Shown: in pieces, positions 53,819 through 62,915 of the stretch | How positions within the stretch are numbered: the stretch's first letter is position 1 | How the letters are laid out: the number at the start of each line of letters is the position of its first letter | Source of the DNA: an uncultured Desulfobacterium sp. | GTDB lineage: Bacteria > Desulfobacterota > DSM-4660 > Desulfatiglandales > Desulfatiglandaceae | Assembly (NCBI GenBank): GCA_900258555.1 | Contig: LT984855.1 | Span: 431,821 to 495,820, forward strand | Length of the DNA: 64,000 nt | Direction of reading: 5' to 3' | Made by a program: the position numbers and the translations under genes | The notes under the pieces: generated by a model | The model's database searches: none | Seen by the model: the letters and a program-made list of their open reading frames with translations, nothing else | Told to the model about the DNA's origin: nothing

Positions 53819-53925
53819 TCGTAACTGCTCAGGAGCCAGGAGTCAGAATTCAGAATGGGCACTACCCTCCTAAGTAGGAAAAATGAGCTATGTAATGATC
53901 TACAAGCTGATAAGGTTTACAATAA

Positions 53926-56900
53926 ATGGTTACTTTTAAACTTAATGGCGTAGAAGTTGAGGGGGAAGAAGGACAATATATCCTTCAGGTCGCCCAGAAA
54001 TATGGTGTTGAAATCCCGACCCTGTGCCATCACAAGGCCCTTGAGCCTGCCGGGATGTGCAGACTGTGTACTGTTGAAGTCTTTGATGGCCGCAGGACCC
54101 GCTTTGTCACTTCATGTAACTATCCTATATGGAAAGGTATGGAGGTATTTACGGACACAGAGGCGGTCCGCAGCGGGCGCATGCTTATATTAGAAATGCT
54201 TTTGGCAAGGTGCCCTGATGTAGCGATAATTAAAGACCTGGCAAAGGCCTATGGCATAGATGAGCCGCGTTTTAAAAAGGAAAATGATGATTGTATCCTC
54301 TGCGGCCTGTGTGTACGTATGTGCGAAAAAATGGGCAGAAGCGCCATCAGTCTGACCGGTCGCGGCGTTGACATGGTTGTGGACACCCCTTTTCATCTAC
54401 AGACCGATGTATGTATGGCATGCGGCGCATGCGCCTCTGTCTGTCCCACAGGGCACATAAAGCTTGAGGATATCACAGGCCGTAAAATCAAGCAGATTCC
54501 ATCTGAATATGATATGGGACTCAAAGGCAGAAAGCCCATTTATGTGCCTTATGCACAGGCCATCCCCAACACCCCGGTCATTGACAGGACCAAATGTGTG
54601 CACTTTAAGACCGGTGGGTGCAAGGTGTGCACAAATTTTTGCGGAGTAAACGCCATTGATCACTCCCAGAAAGATGAAGTGATCGAGTTGACAGTAGGCT
54701 CCATAATACTCGCCCCAGGTTTTAGGCCTTTTGATCCCACGGAATTCGCCAGCTATCACTACTCAAGCCACCCGAATGTGGTCACCTCGATGGAATTTGA
54801 AAGGATACTCTCCGCTTCCGGGCCCACTATGGGGCATTTAGTCAGGCCATCGGACAAGAAAGAGCCCAAAAAGATTGCATGGCTTCAGTGTGTAGGTTCA
54901 AGGGATCTGAATAAGTGCGATCACGGCTATTGTTCTTCGGTCTGCTGTATGTATGCGATAAAGGAGGCGGTGATCGCCAAAGAGCATGCAGACAAGAGCC
55001 TGGATTGTGCCATCTTCTACATGGACATCAGGACCCACGGCAAAGACTTTGAACGATACTATGACGATGCGCGGGGAAAGCACGGAGTCCGTTTTATAAA
55101 TACCCGTGTCCCGACCGTTGAGACGATCAAGGGCTCAGATGACATCTTGATAAGATACACCCTGCAAAACGGCCAGCCCAACGAAGAGACTTTTGATATG
55201 GTCGTCCTTTCAATCGGGCTTGAGACCTCGCCGAAGGTGGTGGAGATGGCGAGAAATATGGGCATTGAACTCACTGAAGGTCAGTTTGCAAATACATCGT
55301 CATTTCGTCCTGTTGCAACCGCGCAGGACGGCATTTATGTCTGCGGGGCCTTTGCAGGGCCAAAGGATATCCCCCAGTCAGTAATAGAGGCAAGTTCTGC
55401 TGCGGCAGAGGCCGGCGCACTTTTGACCAGCGCGAGAAATACCCTTACCAAGGAGAAGGATATCCCTGAGGAACGCAATATTATAGGTGAAAGGCCGCGC
55501 GTTGGCGTATTTGTCTGTCAGTGCGGCATCAATATCGGCGGCCTTGTAGATGTCCCATCAGTCAGGGATTACGCAGCAACCCTGCCCTATGTGGAATATG
55601 CCAGTGATAATCTCTACACATGTTCTCAGGACTCCCAGGAGAACATGGCAAAGATTATCAAAGAGAAAAACCTAAACAGGGTGGTAGTCGCAGCCTGCAC
55701 GCCAAAGACTCATGAGCCCCTGTTTCAGGAGACCCTTGTTGATGCGGGCCTGAATAAATATGTATTCGAGATGACCAACATCAGGAACCAGTGCTCCTGG
55801 GTCCATAAGGACAACCCTCCAATGGCCACTGCAAAGGCCAAGGACCTTGTCCGCATGGCAGTAGCAAAGGCCGCCCTGATGGAACCACTCAGAGAAAGCG
55901 AGCTGGAGGTGGATCAGAGGGCTCTTGTTGTGGGCGCTGGCATCTCGGGCCTGGTTGCAGCCAAGACACTTTCATCACAGGGCTACCATGTCTCTCTGGT
56001 CGAGCAGTCGGCCTCTCTGGGCGGAAATGCCCTCTCGCTTTATAAGACCTGGAAGGGCGAACATGTCCAAGGGCATCTGGCAGAACTGATAAACTCGGTG
56101 GAATCAGATGGCAACATTGACATATACAAAAACACAAGACTTGGCAACGTAGAAGGCTTTGTCGGAAACTTCAAGACGACCTTGATCGCTGATGGGGCGG
56201 ATAAGACAATCGAGCATGGGATCGCCGTTATTGCAACAGGAGGCAAAGAACACACTCCCGATGAGTATCTTTACGGAAAAGATCCGAGGGTTGTTACACA
56301 CTTGGAACTGGATAAGATGTTCCTTGCAGAAGACCAGAAACTCAAGGAGATAAAAAACGCGGTCTTTATCCAGTGCGTGGGCTCTAGGGAGCCTGAAAGG
56401 CCTTATTGTTCCAGGGTCTGTTGCACCCATTCCATTGAAAGCGCCATCCAGCTAAAAGAACTCAATCCGGATATCACTGTGTACATACTTTTCAGAGATA
56501 TCAGGAGCTATGGGGAACGTGAATACCTTTACAGGGAAGCCAGGGCCAAGGGTGTTATATTTATCCGCTATGAGCTGGATCAAAAGCCTGAGGTGACAGG
56601 AGGCAAAGACGGCCTTGAGATAAAGGTAATCAACCAGGTGATCGGCAGACCTGTAATCCTAAAGGCGGATCTCGTGGCCCTTGCCTCTGCCATAGTATCT
56701 CCAAGGGATGAGAAGTTGGCCCAGTTCTTCAAGATCCCGATGAATGAAGACGGCTTTTTCATTGAGGCCCATGCAAAACTGGGGCCCTCTGAATTTGCAA
56801 CAGACGGCGTATTTCTATGCGGCATGGCCCATTATCCCAAGCCCATTGATGAATCTGTTGCGCAGGCACAGGCAGCGGTTTCCAGGGCTGTTACACTGCT

Positions 56901-57159
56901 TGCCAGGCAGAAGGTCAAGGTAAGCGGGACAGTGGCCCAGGTAAATCCAGTGATGTGCAGCAGTTGCGGCGTCTGCGTTGATATATGCCCGTATTCCGCC
57001 CCATCGTTCATCAAGCAGGGGCCGTTTACAGGCAGGGCTGAGGTTAATCCTGTTTTGTGTAAAGGTTGCGGGCTGTGCGTGGCCTCATGCAGGTCGGGTG
57101 CATTAAATCTTAAGGGGTTTGGCACCGATCAGATTATGGCGATGATAAATGAAATTTAG
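53926..57159 (+). CDS. NuoG-like / HdrA fusion protein
   Basis: The 1077-aa protein starts with a NuoG/HydA-type ferredoxin module: [2Fe-2S] ligands 'LCHHKALEPAGMCRLC' plus a later Cys, no His-Cys cluster motif, then two 4Fe-4S motifs ('CILCGLCVRMC', 'CMACGACASVCP'). From about residue 200 it is HdrA-like: 'VGSIILAPGFRPFDP', '[11 protein letters not shown]', a flavin Rossmann 'VVGAGISGLVAAKTL' and two C-terminal ferredoxin motifs ('CSSCGVCVDICP', '[11 protein letters not shown]'). The HdrA N-terminal Rossmann and Cys/Sec segment is absent and replaced by the ferredoxin module. The stand-alone gene at 51051 encodes that segment. The C-terminal 700 residues are very similar to the next gene. 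Confidence 0.9.
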   Translation: MVTFKLNGVEVEGEEGQYILQVAQKYGVEIPTLCHHKALEPAGMCRLCTVEVFDGRRTRFVTSCNYPIWKGMEVFTDTEAVRSGRMLILEMLLARCPDVAIIKDLAKAYGIDEPRFKKENDDCILCGLCVRMCEKMGRSAISLTGRGVDMVVDTPFHLQTDVCMACGACASVCPTGHIKLEDITGRKIKQIPSEYDMGLKGRKPIYVPYAQAIPNTPVIDRTKCVHFKTGGCKVCTNFCGVNAIDHSQKDEVIELTVGSIILAPGFRPFDPTEFASYHYSSHPNVVTSMEFERILSASGPTMGHLVRPSDKKEPKKIAWLQCVGSRDLNKCDHGYCSSVCCMYAIKEAVIAKEHADKSLDCAIFYMDIRTHGKDFERYYDDARGKHGVRFINTRVPTVETIKGSDDILIRYTLQNGQPNEETFDMVVLSIGLETSPKVVEMARNMGIELTEGQFANTSSFRPVATAQDGIYVCGAFAGPKDIPQSVIEASSAAAEAGALLTSARNTLTKEKDIPEERNIIGERPRVGVFVCQCGINIGGLVDVPSVRDYAATLPYVEYASDNLYTCSQDSQENMAKIIKEKNLNRVVVAACTPKTHEPLFQETLVDAGLNKYVFEMTNIRNQCSWVHKDNPPMATAKAKDLVRMAVAKAALMEPLRESELEVDQRALVVGAGISGLVAAKTLSSQGYHVSLVEQSASLGGNALSLYKTWKGEHVQGHLAELINSVESDGNIDIYKNTRLGNVEGFVGNFKTTLIADGADKTIEHGIAVIATGGKEHTPDEYLYGKDPRVVTHLELDKMFLAEDQKLKEIKNAVFIQCVGSREPERPYCSRVCCTHSIESAIQLKELNPDITVYILFRDIRSYGEREYLYREARAKGVIFIRYELDQKPEVTGGKDGLEIKVINQVIGRPVILKADLVALASAIVSPRDEKLAQFFKIPMNEDGFFIEAHAKLGPSEFATDGVFLCGMAHYPKPIDESVAQAQAAVSRAVTLLARQKVKVSGTVAQVNPVMCSSCGVCVDICPYSAPSFIKQGPFTGRAEVNPVLCKGCGLCVASCRSGALNLKGFGTDQIMAMINEI

Positions 57160-57259
57160 TTGTTATCAAGACATAACATTTGTCTGAATAATATATTGTC
57201 TCCTTTAGGCTTCTAAGATGAAAATATTACTTGACAACAAAGGTCCTTTTTTCATATGT

Positions 57260-57287
57260 AGGCGCTTGCGCTTGTGTTTTTTTTCAC
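57260..57287 (+). terminator. Weak hairpin/T-tract between the two HdrA genes
   Basis: AGGCG-CTTG-CGCTT (5 bp, one G-U) is followed by GTGTTTTTTTT. It could attenuate read-through into the second hdrA. A TTGACA just upstream (57231) has no good -10, so a second promoter is not supported. Confidence 0.35.
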
Positions 57288-57339
57288 ATCTGTTTTAATT
57301 TTGAAACATCATGGATCATTGTTCATGAGGAGCCAATAA

Positions 57340-60300
57340 ATGACAGAAACATCCAAAAATGTCCGTGGTTCAGTAGTGGTCGTAGGCGGGGGAATTGCCG
57401 GTATGCAATCGTCCCTTGATCTGGCCGATGCGGGCTATTATGTATATTTGGTTGAAAAGTCACCCTCAATCGGTGGAGTAATGGCACAGTTGGACAAGAC
57501 ATTCCCCACCAATGACTGCGCAATGTGAATTATCTCTCCCAAGCTGGTCGAGGTCGGCCGGCATCTGAATATAGAGCTTCTTACCCTTGCGGAAGTCACA
57601 GCAATAAACGGTGAGGCAGGTAACTTCAGCGTGGAAGTGATGAAACACCCCCGCTTTATAGATATGTCAAAGTGTATTGCCTGCGGTACATGTGCCGAAA
57701 AGTGTCCCAAAAAGGTGGATGACCCATTTAACGAAAACATGGGCAAAAGAAAGGCCATTTATGTAGACTATGCCCAAGCGGTTCCCTTAAAATATTCGAT
57801 CAACAAGGACGAATGCCTGTATTTTAAAAAGGGCAAATGCAGGGCCTGCGAGAAGTTCTGCCCTACAGGTGCAATCAATTACGAAGACAAGGAAGAAAAA
57901 GTGGTGCTTCAGGCGGGAGCGGTAATCCTGTCCACAGGCTTTAAGACATTTAACCCCAGCACATTCCCCACTTATCAGTACGCATCTTTTGAGAATGTGG
58001 TCACCAGCCTGGAGTATGAACGAATATTAAGCGCCACTGGTCCATATCAGGGCCACCTGGTGCGTCCCTCAGATTACAAAGAGCCCCAGAAGATCGGGTG
58101 GCTTCAATGCGTGGGATCACGGGATATCAACCGTTGCGACCATCCTTACTGCTCCTCTGTCTGCTGCATGTACGCGGTAAAAGAGGCAATGATCTCCAAA
58201 GAGCATGCAGACTATGACCTGGACGCCGCGATATTTTTTATGGACATGCGTACCTACGGCAAGGACTTTGAAAAGTACTATGAACGCGCCAAGGAACATG
58301 GCATAAGATTTGTCCGCGCCAGACTCCACACCTTGGAGGAAGACCCTGAAACCAAGGACATTAAGGTCCGCTATGCAGATGAAAAGGGTGAAATCCAGGT
58401 AGAGACCTTTGACATGATGGTGCTTTCTGTCGGCATGGAGACACCGGCGGAATTGGTGGAGACGGCAAAAACCCTGGGTATAGGGCTAGATACGGATAAC
58501 TTCGCCGCAACCGGGGTATTCACCCCTGTTGAGACCTCCAGAAAGGGCATTTATGTGTGCGGCGCGTTTTCCGGGCCAAAGGATATCCCCCAGTCCGTTA
58601 CCGAGGCAAGCTCTGCCGCTGCAGGTGCGGGGCTGCTCCTGAGCAGTGCAAGAAACACCCTTACCAAGGAAAAGCATATCCCCGAGGAGCGAAACATTAT
58701 AGGTGAAAGGCCGCGAATCGGTATATTTATATGCCAGTGCGGCATCAATATCGGCGGCATTGTAAATGTCCCGTCCGTCCGAGATTATGCAGCAACTCTT
58801 CCCTATGTGGAATATGCAACCGACAGTCTCTACACCTGTTCCCAGGACTCTCAGGAGACAATGGCCAAGATCATCAATGAAAAAGGCCTAAACAGGGTGG
58901 TTGTTGCTGCCTGCACCCCCAAGACACATGAGCCGCTGTTTCAGGAGACATTGGTTGATGCTGGTCTCAATAAATATGTGTTTGAGATGACCAACATCAG
59001 GAACCAGTGTTCCTGGGTGCACAAGGACAGCCCCGAGATGGCGACGGCAAAGGCCAAGGATCTTGTCCGCATGGCTGCGGCCAAGGTCTCCCTGATGGAA
59101 CCGCTCAAGGAGACAGAGCTTGAGGTTGATCAGAGGGCGCTTGTTGTAGGCGGCGGCATAGCCGGCATGGTTGCGGCCAAGACCCTTTCCTCACAGGGCT
59201 ATCAGGTATATCTGGTCGAGCAGACGGGCTCTCTTGGAGGAAACGCCCTATTGCTTTCCAAGACCTGGAGGGGGGACGATGTTCAAAGTCGTCTTTCCGA
59301 ACTGATCAGTTCTGTAGAATCTGACAAAAATATCGAAATATACAAAGATACAAAGTTGACCAATGTAGAGGGCTTTGTAGGTAATTTCAAGACAACCTTG
59401 AATGACCAAAACGTCATTGAACACGGGATTGCGGTCATTGCAACAGGTGGTAAAGAATATATACCCAATGAATACCTCTACGGGAAAGATCCGAGGGTGG
59501 TCACCCATCTGGAATTGGACAAGATGTTTCTTGCCGGTGACCAGAGATTAAAAGATGTAAAAAATGCGGTGTTCATACAGTGTGTGGGCTCCAGGGTACC
59601 GGAAAGACCCTATTGTTCAAGGGTCTGCTGCACGCATTCGGTAAAGTCTGCGATAAATCTCAAGGAGAATAACCCCGATACCAACGTGTACGTCCTCTAC
59701 AGGGATATCCGCACCTACGGTCAAAGAGAGGAGCTTTACAAAGAGGCGAGAAACCGCGGCGTGATCTTCATCAGATACAGCCTTGAAGAAAGGCCCGTGG
59801 TAGAAAATATTAATGGCCGGATTTCTGTAAGGATAAAGGATCACATATTACAGCAGGGTATAGCTATTGACCCGGATCTGGTGGTATTGGCCTCCGGCAT
59901 TATCCCTCAGGACAACGAGGCCCTCGCGCAGATGTTCAAACTGTCTGTAAATGAAGATGGCTTTTTTATGGAGGCCCATGCAAAGCTTAGGCCCGTTGAC
60001 TTTGCGACAGAAGGGGTATTTCTTGCAGGCATGGCCCATTATCCTAAGCCTATAGAAGAGAGTATTGCTCAGGCGCAGGCAGCGGTGTCGAGGGCGGTGA
60101 CACTGCTTGCAAGAAAGAAGGTGATGGTAAGCGGCACTGTCGCCCAGGCAAACCCTGTGATGTGCAGCAGTTGCAGCGTATGTATTGATATATGCCCATA
60201 TTCTGCTCCTTCATTCATCAAACAGGGCCCGTTCACAGGAAAGGCGGAGATCAATCCGGCGCTTTGCAAGGGTTGTGGGCTATGTGTCGCCTCTTGCCGG

Positions 60301-60366
60301 TCCGGCGCATTGAATCTAAAGGGTTTTGGAACTGACCAGATTATGGCCATGATAAATGAGATATAA
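57340..60366 (+). CDS. hdrA: HdrA selenoprotein (Sec63), full length
   Basis: ATG 57340 follows 'ATGAGGAGCC'. The frame reads through TGA 57526-57528 to TAA, giving 1008 aa; ignoring the UGA would split it into a 62-aa fragment and a 911-aa ORF. Domains: N-terminal Rossmann '[11 protein letters not shown]', '[17 protein letters not shown]' (Sec for the HdrA cluster/active-site Cys), 4Fe-4S '[12 protein letters not shown]', 'CQCGINIGG', second flavin motif '[15 protein letters not shown]' and two C-terminal 4Fe-4S motifs ('[12 protein letters not shown]', '[11 protein letters not shown]'). HdrA carries the bifurcating FAD in heterodisulfide-reductase-type complexes. The gene lies 24 bases before mvhD. 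Confidence 0.95.
57544..57561 (+). promoter_or_regulatory. SECIS hairpin of hdrA
   Basis: CTGGTC-GAGGTC-GGCCGG, identical in sequence and in distance from the UGA (15 bases) to the one in the HdrA-N gene. The outer pairing is weaker (CTC/GAG), showing that the apical part is the conserved element. Confidence 0.7.
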
Positions 60367-60390
60367 CTGAGATATAATTGAGAGGATGTA

Positions 60391-60822
60391 ATGAGTGACT
60401 GGGAACCAAAAATAACCACTTTTTTGTGCCACTGGTGCAGTTATGGAGCTGCGGATCTGGCAGGGGTTAGCCGTTTACAATACCCGCATAATTTCAGGGT
60501 GATCAGGGTCCCTTGTTCAGGCCGTGTCAGTCCAAAATTTATCCTGGCGGCATTCAGGCATGGCGCCGACGGGGTATGGGTATCCGGGTGACACCCGGGC
60601 GACTGTCATTACCTGGAAGGTAATTACTACGCAAGAAGGAAGTTTGCCTTGTTAAAAGGGCTGCTGGAGCATATAGGCATTGAACCGGGCAGACTAAATT
60701 TTTCATGGATATCATCGGCTGAGGCGACCAAGTTTGTAGATGTTGCGCAGCAAGTGGCTGCAAGTGTAAAGGCGCTTGGCCCTGCAAGATATCTAATAAA
60801 GAAGAGAGCTGAGGTAGCATAA
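60391..60822 (+). CDS. MvhD/FlxD-like selenoprotein (Sec67)
   Basis: The frame reads through TGA 60589-60591 to TAA 60820, giving 143 aa. It has the MvhD opening '[14 protein letters not shown]', '[18 protein letters not shown]', and '[19 protein letters not shown]', where most MvhD/FlxD proteins have Cys (GCHPGDCHY); VhuD of methanogens has Sec here. MvhD binds a [2Fe-2S] cluster and hands electrons to HdrA. The UGA is followed by a perfect stem ATTACCT-GGA-AGGTAAT. The next gene starts in its stop codon (TAATG), so they are coupled. Confidence 0.95.
60608..60624 (+). promoter_or_regulatory. SECIS hairpin of the mvhD-like gene
   Basis: A perfect 7-bp stem ATTACCT/AGGTAAT with a GGA loop; the loop lies 23 bases after the UGA. 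Guanines in the apical loop and this distance fit SelB recognition. Confidence 0.75.
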
Positions 60823-61772
60823 TGATCGAATATACAGCGATCATCAGGGATACGGCGAAGAAGCTGTTGAAAGACGGAAAGGTTGATGTATTTATCGGCT
60901 ATAAAAAAGGGACCGTTCCGATGATGAACGAGCCTGTTGTCATATCTGATCCTGAGAAGGTGGACACCTTGCACTGGGACAGTCTGTGCGGACTGAACCT
61001 GTGTAACTATCTGACCAAGAGGAAAGACAAAATTGGTATCATAGCCAATGGGTGCAACTCCAGGAACATTGTGACACATATTTTAGAAAACCAGATTAGC
61101 CGTGAGCAGTTATACATCGTTGGAATCCCATGCACTGGTGTAATTGACCACAGGGCCGTGTTACGCGCTGTAGGGAATAAAGAGGTGCTGGATGTCCAGG
61201 AGCAAGGGGACAAGTTTACAGTAAGCGGAAACGGATTTAGCGAGACATTTGACAAGGCCAAATTTCTACGCACCAATTGTGCTGTCTGTACACACAGAAA
61301 CCCTGTGATATACGATGAAATGGTGGCAAGCCCGGTAAAGGAGCAGGAAGGGGTTGACCCATTTGAGGATGTAAAGAAGATCGAGGCGATGGACCCGGAG
61401 AAGAAATGGGGGTTCTTCACCAAGATGATCGAGAGGTGCCTCAGATGCTATGCGTGCAGGAATTCATGCCCGCTTTGTTATTGCCCCACCTGTTTTGTTG
61501 ATGAGTCCAAACCCCAGTGGGTGGGAAAGAGTATTGATCCGACCGACACAATGACCTTTCATATTATGAGGGCATACCATTGTGCTGGCCGTTGCACCGA
61601 CTGCGGCGCATGTGAACGAGTGTGCCCTGTCGGGATCCCGATGAGGCAGTTTACAAAGAAGCTCAACAAGGATGCACTTGAATATTTTTCCTGGGAGGCG
61701 GGGCTTAATCCGGATGCAAGACCTCCTTTAGATGTATACAAACCGGATGACTATAACGATTTTGTTAAGTAA
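60822..61772 (+). CDS. FlxC-like iron-sulfur subunit
   Basis: The 316-aa protein has an N-terminal part resembling the F420-hydrogenase/dehydrogenase beta-subunit family ('KDKIGIIANGCNSRNIVTHI', 'IVGIPCTGVIDH') with scattered Cys, then two cluster motifs: 'CLRCYACRNSCPLCYCPTC' and 'CTDCGACERVCPVGIP'. The content and neighbours match the iron-sulfur subunit that accompanies FlxB, FlxA and FlxD in Hdr-Flx loci. The exact letter is by position (after MvhD/FlxD, before the FlxB-like gene), so it is tentative. It overlaps mvhD by 1 base. Confidence 0.75.
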   Translation: MIEYTAIIRDTAKKLLKDGKVDVFIGYKKGTVPMMNEPVVISDPEKVDTLHWDSLCGLNLCNYLTKRKDKIGIIANGCNSRNIVTHILENQISREQLYIVGIPCTGVIDHRAVLRAVGNKEVLDVQEQGDKFTVSGNGFSETFDKAKFLRTNCAVCTHRNPVIYDEMVASPVKEQEGVDPFEDVKKIEAMDPEKKWGFFTKMIERCLRCYACRNSCPLCYCPTCFVDESKPQWVGKSIDPTDTMTFHIMRAYHCAGRCTDCGACERVCPVGIPMRQFTKKLNKDALEYFSWEAGLNPDARPPLDVYKPDDYNDFVK

Positions 61773-61872
61773 GAAGGCTGAAGGCTGGTTGTAGAAGGTC
61801 AACCCATTCAGCTTACAGCCAATGAGTAACAGCTAATCGAAAGGTTTTCTGTTTAATACAAGGTGCTTTTAC

Positions 61873-62910
61873 ATGACTAATAAGATATTCACCAAGGAAG
61901 AATGGACAAAGGCTCTTCAAGGCCTCAGTGACAGTTACAAGGTGTTTGTACCGGTAAAAGACGGGGACTTCCATACGTTCAAGCCTATGAATGCAACCAA
62001 GGCCCCTGATTTTGATTTTCAGAATACCAGGCTTTCTGCCAGGTCGCTGGTATATCCCCAAGCTGAAAGGATGTTTGAATATTCTTTGGATGAAAATGAC
62101 CCTGAGGCCAATATTATCAAAGAAACGCCCAAGGACTATTCCCCTCAAGCGATTGTGGGCATAAGACCATGTGACGCACATGGCTTTAAAATTGTTAAGC
62201 CCAATTTCGATAACAAGGAATACCGCGATCCATGGTGGATACAGCACTTTGAATCCACAGTGCTCGTTGGGCTTGGTTGCAATCAGCCGTGTTCCACGTG
62301 CTTTTGCGCCTCTGTGGGTGGAGGCCCGTTTAATAAGGATGTCTTAGATGTCCTGATTTACGACCTTGGCGCTAATTTTATGGTTAGCGGCCTGACAGAA
62401 AAGGGTGAGGCTTTCCTTAGCAAGGCACAAGGCGGCAAAGCCGCCGATGATGCGGCTGTTAAGCAGGCAGAGGCACTTGCAACCGAGGCAGCAAAGAAGG
62501 TTAAGGCCGATGTCCCCACAGACAAATTAAAAGATAAAGTGATTAATGATCTGTTTGCTGCGCCCTTCTGGCAGGATGTGGGGTTTGCATGCCTTAACTG
62601 CGGCACATGCACCTATCTTTGCCCCACCTGCTGGTGCTTTGATATACAGGATGAGGTGTTGGGAAAGCAGGGAGACCGCATCAGAAACTGGGATTCATGC
62701 ATGTTTCCGCTTTTTACCCTCCATGGCTCAGGGCACAACCCAAGGGATCAAAAATTTCAGCGTGTGCGTCAGCGCTTTATGCACAAGCTCAAATACTACG
62801 TTGATAAGTATCAGGGCGGCGTGCAGTGTTCAGGCTGCGGCCGTTGCGTAAGATATTGTCCTGTAAATATAGATATTCGGCAAGTGGCCGAGTTGATGAA
62901 TAATTATTAA
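61873..62910 (+). CDS. FlxB/AsrA/HydB-like iron-sulfur subunit
   Basis: The 345-aa protein has the family segment 'QAIVGIRPCDAHGFKI', 'GLGCNQPCSTCFCASVGGGP', a central Ala/Lys-rich helix, and two C-terminal motifs 'CLNCGTCTYLCPTCWCFD' and 'CSGCGRCVRYCPVNIDIRQ'. This matches the AsrA/hydrogenase-beta family (FlxB in Hdr-Flx), which carries 4Fe-4S clusters and connects the FlxA flavoprotein to the rest. It follows the FlxC-like gene by 100 bases and the FlxA-like gene starts 5 bases after its stop. Confidence 0.85.
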   Translation: MTNKIFTKEEWTKALQGLSDSYKVFVPVKDGDFHTFKPMNATKAPDFDFQNTRLSARSLVYPQAERMFEYSLDENDPEANIIKETPKDYSPQAIVGIRPCDAHGFKIVKPNFDNKEYRDPWWIQHFESTVLVGLGCNQPCSTCFCASVGGGPFNKDVLDVLIYDLGANFMVSGLTEKGEAFLSKAQGGKAADDAAVKQAEALATEAAKKVKADVPTDKLKDKVINDLFAAPFWQDVGFACLNCGTCTYLCPTCWCFDIQDEVLGKQGDRIRNWDSCMFPLFTLHGSGHNPRDQKFQRVRQRFMHKLKYYVDKYQGGVQCSGCGRCVRYCPVNIDIRQVAELMNNY

Positions 62911-62915
62911 GAAGA

